A stretch of DNA of 35,000 nucleotides, from contig RPFO01000165.1 of the NCBI GenBank assembly GCA_009746045.1, forward strand, positions 3,590,918 to 3,625,917. The letters are read 5' to 3'. The notes beneath the pieces are model-generated. The model saw nothing but the letters and a program-made list of their open reading frames with translations, did not search any database and was not told the origin of the DNA. Position numbers and translations under genes: made by a program. This DNA is from Mesostigma viride. Its lineage: Eukaryota > Streptophyta > Mesostigmatophyceae > Mesostigmatales > Mesostigmataceae. Numbering within the stretch: position 1 is the first letter of the stretch; each line of letters opens with the position of its first letter. Below, in pieces: positions 10,078-18,038 of the stretch.

Positions 10078-13019
10078 TGAACAAGTGTCCAGCCGCGGGC
10101 ATCAAGACGGTCCACTTCGCCGAGATGGCGGGCAAGACCGACTCGATGGAAGCCCAGGTGGCTGCCATCAAGCATGGTGAGGAGGCGACGGCGCCCCCCA
10201 ACCAATTCGAGACGGTGTACCGGGAGGACCCATTCTGGGCGCCCATGCCGGGTGACGTCGAGATCAACGCTGCGGAGGCTACCAAAGGCAAGCAGGCACG
10301 CAGCCCGCTTTCTTTTCAGCAGGCACCCATGTTGCCTGCCGGGCAGTTGCCCGCGTCCTTTTCCATGCCGCTGGCTGGGGTGCAATCTGCTTTTGAGCAT
10401 GCGAACCCTGCTGGGCTGGAGCAGCGTAGGCGATTGGCGCCTGTGTACCCAATGCCGTTCATTGTGGACGTACCCATGTTTTCAGCACGGCAGGTGGTCG
10501 ACACCTTCGGGCAGAAGGGGGTTGAGTGGCTGGGGTCGGTTGTGTCCGAGATCCAGTTGTTCGCAGATGGGCATGATGTGCGCACCTTGCGCAATTCTGA
10601 GTCCGTCACCTACGGGCGCCAGCCGGTAGAAGCCGCAGTGCCCGTGGTGCAAGCGGGAGTGGTCAGCACAAGTAGCCAGCAGCGCACTAGTGCAGTCCCC
10701 CAGGTTCCCACGGTGGTTCCATACCCCAATGGTGAGCCGTCCATGGCGTTCCAAGCAGTTGGAGCCTGTGGAGATGTATGGAGCGACATGGTGACATGTC
10801 CGTTGGTTGGCGCAGTCAAGCTTGATAGCGGTGCTCAGCCGCTAGTCATCAGCACGGACTTGGCCACCATGCTGAACCTGACCTACGAGAACGGTGGCTT
10901 AGTGGAAAGCCCCGTGTCTGTGTCAGGTTGGCAGGGTCCGGCTAGTAAGCCGTACGCTATGACGGCGGTTAAAGTCAACGTGATTTTCAATCCGTTGCGC
11001 GCCTCTAGCATGACCACCGTGTCCGCGTATGCGCTGGTGGTCAACAAGTGTGGATATTCCGCACTACTCGGGGTGGATGTCCTTGCTCGCGCCATGGTTC
11101 AGGTGGACTATAGGGCGGAGGAGGCATCTTACATCCCTGATTGGGATGGGGCTGGCCTGAAGCGGGCCAGCGTGCCGGTCTCATGCTTCAGTTCTTCAGC
11201 CGGGGCTGCACGCCTCAACCCTTCCGCGGCTGCGGGCGTGGTGGAGGTCAGCATGGTGGAGGTACGGGCGGCGGGCTCATCGGCGTGGGACAAGCATCGG
11301 ACGGTGCTGCCCCAGCCAACGGCGAGCATTGCCAAGATGCGCACGCAGTGGTCGCTGGATGCTGTGACGTCCACGCGGCAGCTGGCTATGCGCAAGCGGG
11401 TAACTGAAGCCGTCATCACCATTCCTCAGATGGCCAGCCATGGCCTCACTTTGCTGCAACCGGGTGTCTCGGAGGCCCAAGGTAATTTTTCTGCTGCAAT
11501 CTTACCGCAGGCCCCTGATTTTGCCAAGGGTGCGGTAGTGTTGGAACTGTTTGCGGGGATCGGAGGGGGCATTGCAGGCTTTTTGGCCGCAGGCGGCGTG
11601 TGCCGTAAACTCATCGCGGTAGAGCCATCGCACAAGGCGCGTCAGGTGTACTTCAGTCACTGTGGCGTGTTGTCGCGAGAGTATCCCGCGCAGTTTCCGC
11701 CATCAGCATGGCGTGACCCGTTTGGGGAATGTCCTCAAGATATCCGAGCCATCGGTGAGGTGCAGGTGCAGCAGTTGTTGCGCAGGCATCATGCCATCGA
11801 CTTGGTAATTGCGGGTTGGGAGTGCCAGGGCCTGAGCCAGGCAGGGCAAGGGCGGGGGCTAGCCGATCCGCGTAGCGCGCTGTTCTGGGAACTGTTGCGT
11901 GTGGTGGGACTGTTGCAGTCGCGTCAGCCCCATCCGCCTGCGTATCTGTTTGAGAACGTTGTGGCGGGTGACAGCCCACATCAGGCGGTGCGGGAGGACT
12001 GGGCTACAATCGTGGCACTCCTGGGGGAGCCCATCGTGTGTGACAACGCAGGGCTGGGTGGGCTCACGCATCGTTTGCGTGCCTATTGGACCAACGTGGC
12101 GTGTGCGACCGATGTGCAGGCGGTCTTGGGGGCCGTAGCAAGGCAGCATCCGAGTGTGTCTGCGGAGGTAGCATTGCCTTCCCACCTAGTCACGCAGAAG
12201 GTGGATAGCGAGGATCGCCCACCGTATGCACGCGTCAACCGGGTCGGGAGCCCCATGTGTGCACTGCCGACCCTGGTCAGTTACCAAGGGTCGACAGCAT
12301 ACCGTGATCGGGGTAAGGGTCTCGTTTGGGACACTACCACCGGTCTGTTGGTGCAGCCACCCGCAGAATTTCGTGAGGCCAGCATGGGTTTTCATGTCGG
12401 GGCCTCGGCGCTGCCGGGCGTGCTCGAGAGTGAGCGCTGGTCTTTGATAGGCCAGGCTATGTCGGTGTTGCAGGTCGGGTATGTGCTGCTTGCATCGGTT
12501 GCCGTGCGCCAGTCTGGGGGGGCGTCCCCAGCCAATCCGCCTCAGCAGGTTGAGGCGCGCGCAGCCAAACTGAAGCGCCCTGCAGCGACGGGGACTTCAT
12601 CAGCATGGGGGTGGCGTCTGCGACAGGTGTGGACTATCATTCTCATGACCGCCCTGCTGACCAGCACCGTGCTGGCCGGCGAGCCCACGCTGCATCGGGT
12701 AATACACCGTGCGGCACGCGAGGCTCCGGCGGTGGGTGTCACACCAGGCGTGGCAGCCTTTTCCTTGTTCCACGACGATGCGGCTAGGGCGCCGCATCTT
12801 GAGGCACATGCGGTAGCTGTGGGTGATCCCGCGGATACGCACCCCTGGGCTATTGGCGAACACCTTTCTGATGCGCAGCGCTCAGCCATGCTAAAGTGGC
12901 TAGGCACTGCAAGGGGGGCCTTCGCTTTCACAAGTGATGAACTGGGGTGTTTCAATGGTGGGACCATGCGTGTTCCATTGGACACTGACACCCTTTGTTC
13001 CGACGCCAGCATCGCCTGA
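10077..13019 (+). CDS. protease plus C5-cytosine DNA methyltransferase polyprotein
   Basis: This 980-codon frame is open upstream of its ATG to about 9934. Numbering from 10077, a retropepsin-like aspartic protease has LDSGAQP with active Asp at 250 and a distal GYSALLGVDVL. Residues about 484-815 form a C5-cytosine DNA methyltransferase. Motif I is ELFAGIGG (490-497, S-adenosylmethionine binding), motif IV is GWECQGLSQAG with catalytic Cys 583, motif VI is ENV (626-628), motif VIII is HRLRAYW (from 665), a target-region-like PPAEFREASMGF follows, and motif X is IGQAMS (around 792). It should transfer methyl groups to cytosine in DNA. Motif IV has E where most enzymes have P before C-Q. A hydrophobic stretch (WTIILMTALLTSTVLAG) follows near residue 860. 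The C-terminal end joins RT only through a -1 frame change near 12990-13019. Confidence 0.88.
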   Translation: MNKCPAAGIKTVHFAEMAGKTDSMEAQVAAIKHGEEATAPPNQFETVYREDPFWAPMPGDVEINAAEATKGKQARSPLSFQQAPMLPAGQLPASFSMPLAGVQSAFEHANPAGLEQRRRLAPVYPMPFIVDVPMFSARQVVDTFGQKGVEWLGSVVSEIQLFADGHDVRTLRNSESVTYGRQPVEAAVPVVQAGVVSTSSQQRTSAVPQVPTVVPYPNGEPSMAFQAVGACGDVWSDMVTCPLVGAVKLDSGAQPLVISTDLATMLNLTYENGGLVESPVSVSGWQGPASKPYAMTAVKVNVIFNPLRASSMTTVSAYALVVNKCGYSALLGVDVLARAMVQVDYRAEEASYIPDWDGAGLKRASVPVSCFSSSAGAARLNPSAAAGVVEVSMVEVRAAGSSAWDKHRTVLPQPTASIAKMRTQWSLDAVTSTRQLAMRKRVTEAVITIPQMASHGLTLLQPGVSEAQGNFSAAILPQAPDFAKGAVVLELFAGIGGGIAGFLAAGGVCRKLIAVEPSHKARQVYFSHCGVLSREYPAQFPPSAWRDPFGECPQDIRAIGEVQVQQLLRRHHAIDLVIAGWECQGLSQAGQGRGLADPRSALFWELLRVVGLLQSRQPHPPAYLFENVVAGDSPHQAVREDWATIVALLGEPIVCDNAGLGGLTHRLRAYWTNVACATDVQAVLGAVARQHPSVSAEVALPSHLVTQKVDSEDRPPYARVNRVGSPMCALPTLVSYQGSTAYRDRGKGLVWDTTTGLLVQPPAEFREASMGFHVGASALPGVLESERWSLIGQAMSVLQVGYVLLASVAVRQSGGASPANPPQQVEARAAKLKRPAATGTSSAWGWRLRQVWTIILMTALLTSTVLAGEPTLHRVIHRAAREAPAVGVTPGVAAFSLFHDDAARAPHLEAHAVAVGDPADTHPWAIGEHLSDAQRSAMLKWLGTARGAFAFTSDELGCFNGGTMRVPLDTDTLCSDASIA

Positions 13020-16000
13020 GTCAGGCCGAGTTGGATTTTGTAGCCGAGCAATGCAAGGAGTTAGAGGATGCCGGTATCATCAGGCAATCTTCCTCCAGCT
13101 ATGCCGCTGCCGTTGTCGTTGCGCCCAAGAAGGACGCTATCACCGGGGCATGGACGGGTATGCGCATGGCCACCGATCTGCGGTTGCTGAATGCACACAC
13201 ACCCGTGGACCGTTACCCCATGCCACGTGTGGATGATGTCCTGGATAAGATATCTCCTCATGTGAAGTTTGTGTCCTCGCTGGACCTGCGTAGCGGCTTT
13301 CATCAGATCGCAGTTGCGCCGGAGGATCAGCGGAAGCTTGCATTCTGGGGGGGCGGCAATTTGTATGAGTGGGTGCGCATGCCCTTTGGGCACCGCAACG
13401 CTAGTGCTGTTTTCCAACGAGCTATGGACAAAGTGCTTGCAGGTCTTCCTTTCGCCGCTTGTTACATTGATGATGTAATCGTCTTTAGCGCGACATTTGA
13501 GGAGCACCTGGCGCACTTGGAGCAGGTTCGCTTGGCTCTCGAGGAGCATAATATGCGGCTGCACCCTGAGAAGTGCAAGTTCGCCCAGCGGACCCTCTCA
13601 TTCCTTGGTCATCAGATTGTGCCGGGTGGCCGGACGCCTGATGCCGCCAAGGTCGAATCCATTGTGCAGGCCGCCGTACCCACGGATGTCTCAGGGGTGC
13701 GGGCGTATTTGGGTTTGGCTGGCTATTACCGAGGTTACATTGAGAACTTCAGCAGCAAGGTGAAGCCCTTGACCGAGTTACTCAAGAAGGGGTGCGTGTG
13801 GGCGTGGGGTCCCGCACAGCAACGCGCCATCGAGACAATCAAGCAGGAGCTCACGTCGGCCCCGATTCTGCGCGCCCCTGACTATGCTTTGCCGTTTGTG
13901 TTATATACCGACTGGTCCAAGGTAGGACTGGGTGCGGTCTTGGCGCAAAAGGATGGTGATGGGCGCGAGCACGTTATTGCTTATGCTAGTCGCAGCAACA
14001 ACCCAGCGGAGAGCCGGTATTCTTCCTATGAGGGGGAGGCACTGGCTGTGGTGTGGGCCATCAAGCACTTTCGCCCGTATTTAGTTGGGCGCGTGTTTAC
14101 TCTGGTGACAGACCACCAGCCGCTTCAGTGGCTAATGACCAACACCAACCTGACGGGTAAGCTCGCCCGATGGGCCATGATTATCCAGGAGTACCACATG
14201 ACCATTGTGCATCGGGCCGGCAAGGACCATGTCAACGCCGATGTGCTATCCCGATACGCCATGCCTACCACTGTTGACCACACTGGAGCCCGGGCCATGG
14301 GTGCCGAGGGCTCGTCGGGTTCTGTGGTCTTTGTGAACGCTGCTGGGTATGCGGCCGACGATGAGGAGGAGGCGTGGTGGCGCAGTGTCGAGTACTCTGT
14401 GGCGGACTTCGGCATCAGCGACGACCCGGTGCGGCCGTCGCCATTCACGCCATCCAAAGCTGTGTGCGCTATGGAAGAGGGTAGGTCTCTGTCCTTTGAC
14501 ATTGATCCTTCTCTGCAGCAGCTGATCGCTGTGCAGGCTCTCTTAGCGCGTAGCTCTCTTGCTGATTGCTACACCGCTGATATCTGGCTAGATGGTCGAG
14601 TTTTGGAGCAAGTGCAGGGTGCTGTCTTGACTCCTACTCCAGTCGATTGGACTCCTGCTCAGAAGGCGACGGAGTTGAACAGGGTGCAGCACAGGGCTGC
14701 AACCTATGGTTGGGAAGATGGGGTTTTGTACAAGCTGTTGGGCAAGCGTAGGGTGGTCGTCCCACCGCCTGACAAGCGCGTTGCTATAGTGCAGGCGTAC
14801 CACGAGCGGTATGGTCACTTGGGTGGCAATCGCACGCTCAGCCTCGTACGGACCAGCTATTGGTGGAATAACATGCGACACACAGTGGCCCAGGTAGTGG
14901 CCAGCTGTGTCCCGTGTGCTCGAACCAAGGCTAACTTTAGCGCAGATCATGGTGCCAAGGAGCTGATGTCGCTTCCCATCAAGGGCTTGTTTTATCGCTG
15001 GCACGTCGATCTGTGCGGGCCGTTTCAGGAGAGCCCTGACGGCAACCTCTATGTCATGGTATGCGTGGAGAGCTTTAGCAAATGGGTTGAGTTGATCCCC
15101 ATTGCTGACAAGCATGCCGCTACCACAGCGAAGCATTTTGCAGACATCATCACCAGGTTTGGGGCTCCCGCGGAGGTAGTCACGGACCAGGGTGGTGAGT
15201 TCAGGGGTGAGTTCCAGGAGTTGCTGGATGGATGTCTTATTGATCACCGTCGCACTTCTCGGGAGCATCCTCAGGCCAATGGTTTGGCTGAGAGATTGGT
15301 GCAGACCGTCAAGCAGGCGCTGCGCAAGTGGAGCCTGCAGGTGCCGGAGTCGGCCAGGTGGGATCGCGAGTTGGCATGGATTGCCATGGGTTATCGCATG
15401 TCTCCCCAGGAGTCTCTCGCTACCTTCTCCCCGTATTTCCTTCTGTTCGGGCGTAATCCTCTTTTGCCTACGGAGGCACAGGTTGCGCACCCCGAACCCA
15501 TGGCCTTCGACAACGCTCAGCAATTTTTGGTTGAGGTGCTGGCCAGGGCAGAGACTTTTAAGAAGGTCATGCCCATCGCGATGAACAACTTGTTCATTGC
15601 TCAGCACAGGGACTCCCTGCGTTACGCTCAGCGCCGGGGGGGCGCATACATGGCTCGCCAGCTGCGGTTTAGGCCAGGGCAGTATGTTTTCCTGCGCACT
15701 CAGCTGAAGCACACTTTGGATGTGGAGGCGGGGCCCACCATTTTGCGCATTGTGGCTATCAAACCATCGGGAGTGGCAATTTTGGAGGGCGCCGACGGGA
15801 GCCGTACGACAGACAACCTCAGCAATCTCAGTCCCTGCTCACTGCCCAATTTGGTCCACGACCTCCAACCGCACACATCTCGCCGAGTCAAGGACGCCCA
15901 GTGTCAGGTTTGTCACCGGGTCGATCAGGCGGAGTCCATGTTATTGTGTGATCAGTGTAACTGTGGTTGGCACATGCAGTGCTTGCAGCCCGTGGTCACC

Positions 16001-16114
16001 AGCATTCCGGAGGGGGATTGGTTTTGTCCAGTGTGCACCGCTGCGCAGTTTACCTCCCGCAGCTTGACTGCGGTCACCGCTGCCCTTGTCTTGGTACGAT
16101 CGCTGTCTTCGTGA
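12995..16114 (+). CDS. pol: reverse transcriptase, RNase H, integrase with C-terminal PHD finger
   Basis: This frame is entered by a -1 shift from the previous ORF. The start given is simply the beginning of the open stretch. Residues 10-200 are the RT (GIIRQSSSSYAAAVVVAPKK, DLRSGFHQIAV, catalytic YIDD at 157-160). RNase H follows (LYTDWSKVGLGAVL with Asp 306, then VTDHQPLQWL, HRAGKDHVNADVLSR). Integrase has the H-H-C-C zinc domain (YHERYGHLGG from about 602, CVPCARTK) and the catalytic triad Asp 672, Asp 731, Glu 766 with 34 residues between the last two. A GPY/F-like module (AGPTILRIV) comes next. Residues 970-1014 form a PHD finger (CQVC, LLCDQC, GWHMQC, WFCPVC; C4-H-C3 pattern), the place where chromoviruses carry a chromodomain. 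All catalytic residues are intact. Stop TGA is at 16112-16114. Confidence 0.93.
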   Translation: MFRRQHRLSQAELDFVAEQCKELEDAGIIRQSSSSYAAAVVVAPKKDAITGAWTGMRMATDLRLLNAHTPVDRYPMPRVDDVLDKISPHVKFVSSLDLRSGFHQIAVAPEDQRKLAFWGGGNLYEWVRMPFGHRNASAVFQRAMDKVLAGLPFAACYIDDVIVFSATFEEHLAHLEQVRLALEEHNMRLHPEKCKFAQRTLSFLGHQIVPGGRTPDAAKVESIVQAAVPTDVSGVRAYLGLAGYYRGYIENFSSKVKPLTELLKKGCVWAWGPAQQRAIETIKQELTSAPILRAPDYALPFVLYTDWSKVGLGAVLAQKDGDGREHVIAYASRSNNPAESRYSSYEGEALAVVWAIKHFRPYLVGRVFTLVTDHQPLQWLMTNTNLTGKLARWAMIIQEYHMTIVHRAGKDHVNADVLSRYAMPTTVDHTGARAMGAEGSSGSVVFVNAAGYAADDEEEAWWRSVEYSVADFGISDDPVRPSPFTPSKAVCAMEEGRSLSFDIDPSLQQLIAVQALLARSSLADCYTADIWLDGRVLEQVQGAVLTPTPVDWTPAQKATELNRVQHRAATYGWEDGVLYKLLGKRRVVVPPPDKRVAIVQAYHERYGHLGGNRTLSLVRTSYWWNNMRHTVAQVVASCVPCARTKANFSADHGAKELMSLPIKGLFYRWHVDLCGPFQESPDGNLYVMVCVESFSKWVELIPIADKHAATTAKHFADIITRFGAPAEVVTDQGGEFRGEFQELLDGCLIDHRRTSREHPQANGLAERLVQTVKQALRKWSLQVPESARWDRELAWIAMGYRMSPQESLATFSPYFLLFGRNPLLPTEAQVAHPEPMAFDNAQQFLVEVLARAETFKKVMPIAMNNLFIAQHRDSLRYAQRRGGAYMARQLRFRPGQYVFLRTQLKHTLDVEAGPTILRIVAIKPSGVAILEGADGSRTTDNLSNLSPCSLPNLVHDLQPHTSRRVKDAQCQVCHRVDQAESMLLCDQCNCGWHMQCLQPVVTSIPEGDWFCPVCTAAQFTSRSLTAVTAALVLVRSLSS

Positions 16115-16131
16115 TGGGGCCGGTCGCCAGC

Positions 16132-16142
16132 GAGGGGGGGAA
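16132..16142 (+). promoter_or_regulatory. polypurine tract
   Basis: GAGGGGGGGAA lies 18 bases after the pol stop, as expected for the plus-strand primer of a Gypsy element. A 3' LTR should start directly after it, but only about 55-70 bases separate it from Copia-like sequence, so the LTR appears to be missing or truncated. Confidence 0.6.
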
Positions 16143-16195
16143 TCATGGGACAGGTCCTCGCCCACCCCACAGGGCATGCAGTTAAGGCAGGCACA

Positions 16196-16706
16196 TCAGC
16201 TCAGCTCATTTGGGTTTTACCAAATTAAGCTGAGTGGCCAGCCGCCATGGTGGCGCCGGAGATTGTGGCACGCAGACGCGACAGACTGACTGTCAGTGAG
16301 CAAATGTGCAACCACCCCAGCGCTGCTACCTGCTTGCATTTCAACCAAACCAGCACATGATTCAGGTATCGTGCATGGAGCACTGCTGACACCACTGCCC
16401 TGCGGCACTCAGCAGCATTACTGCTGACAGCCTTGCGTCTGTGCAACCGGCTGTACCATGAAATGAGAGATAGGGGTGCATCATCATTTTGCACAAAATA
16501 CAAGCCTGACTCCCTTGCCTGCAACTTGGTGATCTGCCTGGACTCCATGGAACTATCCATCATAGCTTGGATGTGAATGCTTTTATGGAGATCCAAGGAG
16601 TGCAAGATAAGGGGAGGGCCTTGAATCCTGGAGAGTTTTGGTGATGGCTTTGTGACCTACTTGCATTAAGACATCATCATCAACTCTGCTAACCACAGCC
16701 AGGTGA
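16196..16706 (-). pseudogene. decayed Ty1/Copia RNase H region
   Basis: Read on the minus strand from the hAT insertion point, the RT tail continues (HLAVVSRVDDDVLMQVGHKA) until a stop near 16585. A second frame then carries RNase H-like sequence: SLISWYSRLHRRKAVSSNAAECRR corresponds to the Copia block usually written I-S-W-x-S-K-x-Q-x-x-V-A-L-S-S-x-E-A-E-Y. A third frame adds LLTDSQSVASACHN, matching the D-N-Q-S block. At least two frame changes and a stop show the copy is dead. It runs into the 3' side of the Gypsy element near 16190. Confidence 0.65.
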
Positions 16707-16714
16707 GGTGCACA
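16707..16714. repeat. hAT target site duplication, left
   Basis: GGTGCACA immediately precedes the left terminal inverted repeat and is identical to 18031-18038. Confidence 0.92.
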
Positions 16715-18030
16715 CAGTGTACAGCCATACGCAATACGCAATCATACGGGGCCCATGGGTATGGTGTATAATACGCCATACGGGGTATAATACGCAAATC
16801 ATACGGGGACTCTTGAAAATGCTGTTTTTTGCATGGTTCAGGGGGTTCTTCAACATTCTGACCAATCAGGCATGTTTTTTTTGTGTTCTTGCAACACCAC
16901 TTGCCTTTATTTAGCACATCATCACATAATATTGCCGTTGCCGTCGCTGCATGCCTACAAATACAAGCATTGTACATCTGTTGTTATTAATAATGTCTGT
17001 AAATAGCACACGGTCAGTCGGCCACCTTGCCAAAAGTAATAAGACATTGTGCCAGAAACAGACATCTTGCCTACTCGTGGTAGGCCACCATGCAATATTG
17101 ATCTACATGAAGCAAGAATCCATACGGGCTGCCAATAATGTGGCTAGCGTGCAGGATACCATGCATGCCAGCAACCCGACCCAGCTTCCCTAAACCATTA
17201 ACACATATGGTACGGTGGCTGGCTAGCAGCAGCCTGCATGGCTAAATAAGGCATTTATGTGCATCGCGAGTCACACCAAATACCCCGCAGCCTGCGACGT
17301 AATGCCTCCGGCGGCCTCTTGCACTCGCTCACTCTTGCCTCCTTCGTGTACGTAGCGCCCATGATATGGCGGGTGCTAGCCTTGCTCGGGTGGTAGAACC
17401 CGAGAATTTTGCATCCAAAAGTGTGCACGTCACTTAGCTTGTAGTTACCTGTCGGCTGCCCTTTCTTGTTGAGAGTCTGTTCTTTCACGATGTGTGTCCA
17501 GACAGTCTCGAATACGGCCTGCATCTCGTCGGCCCAGTCATCATCGTGTTCCATAGACCCTGGCACACCATCACCGTCGCTAGCCATGGTGCCTGGATGT
17601 CAATTGTGCTACGATTAAATGTTAGGTGCCAGATGCGCGCCCTTGTTGGCAGACAACATAACTTCGGCACCTAATTTCCTCGTCCTTCGTCTCCTAGACC
17701 CTAGTCCGACACGCAGCAATCTGCAGCAATGCACGTACAGACAGTCGTACATGCACGGCCAGCTTGGCACCTGCATGTCGTTTATTTGTCGCGGAGTTCC
17801 AGGTCGCCTAGATACAGTCTAGTTCCGGCTCCACGTGCCGTCCAAAATGATGCCAGAAGCTACTTCGAACGCGGTTCATACGCAAAAAATACGCAAAAAA
17901 TACGCAATACGCAAAAAATACGCAAAAAATACGCAGTGCGTATTTTTTTTCCCATTTTCATACGGAAATCTTGCGTATGGCGTATAATACGCGCCATACG
18001 GCGTATTATACGCCGTATGGCTGTTCACTG
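16715..18030. mobile_element. hAT-type DNA transposon, 1,316 bp, deletion derivative
   Basis: The termini are CAGTGTACAGCCATACG at 16715 and, in reverse complement, CAGTGAACAGCCATACG from 18030. The element is flanked by a perfect 8-bp duplication GGTGCACA (16707-16714 and 18031-18038). The CAGTG terminus with an 8-bp duplication is diagnostic of the hAT superfamily. Both ends carry dense subterminal copies of ATACGC/CATACG, like the short transposase-binding repeats of Ac-type elements. Only the beginning of a transposase-like frame is present, so the copy is non-autonomous. It sits inside a Copia RT-RNase H frame. Confidence 0.9.
17255..17587 (-). pseudogene. hAT transposase N-terminal remnant (BED-like)
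   Basis: A 110-codon frame starts at ATG 17587, about 440 bases inside the right terminus. It begins with an acidic stretch (MEHDDDWADEMQAVFETVW). Residues about 55-100 (FGCKILGFYHPSKASTRHI, then VSECKRPPEALRRRLR) have the spacing of the BED-type DNA-binding finger at the start of hAT transposases, where a basic S-T-R-H-x-x-G segment precedes a C-x-x-x-P-x-x-L-R motif. The second cysteine of the usual first pair is not evident. No catalytic D-D-E or C-terminal dimerisation region follows, so it is an internally deleted transposase. The family call rests on element context plus a weak motif. Confidence 0.45.
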
Positions 18031-18038
18031 GGTGCACA
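18031..18038. repeat. hAT target site duplication, right
   Basis: GGTGCACA immediately follows the right terminal inverted repeat and is identical to 16707-16714. Keeping one of the two copies restores the Copia reading frame. Confidence 0.92.

Larger units (their letters stand above)
7916..16142 (+). mobile_element. Ty3/Gypsy retrotransposon with DNA methyltransferase and PHD finger
   Basis: This is a plus-strand element whose domains run in the order gag, zinc knuckle, aspartic protease, C5-cytosine DNA methyltransferase, reverse transcriptase, RNase H, integrase and PHD finger. RT before integrase is the Ty3/Gypsy order. The coding parts are spread over three overlapping open frames of 1.8, 2.9 and 3.1 kb with no internal stop, which implies a young copy. 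A purine tract follows the last gene at 16132-16142. Terminal repeats and target duplications were not found, so the given ends are minimum limits running from primer site to polypurine tract. Methyltransferase-carrying Gypsy elements are known from some algae and dinoflagellates. Confidence 0.9.

Noticed and set aside
14588-15712. 374-codon minus-strand frame opposite integrase
   Set aside because: It is the antisense shadow of a well-supported integrase domain and has no recognisable domain of its own.
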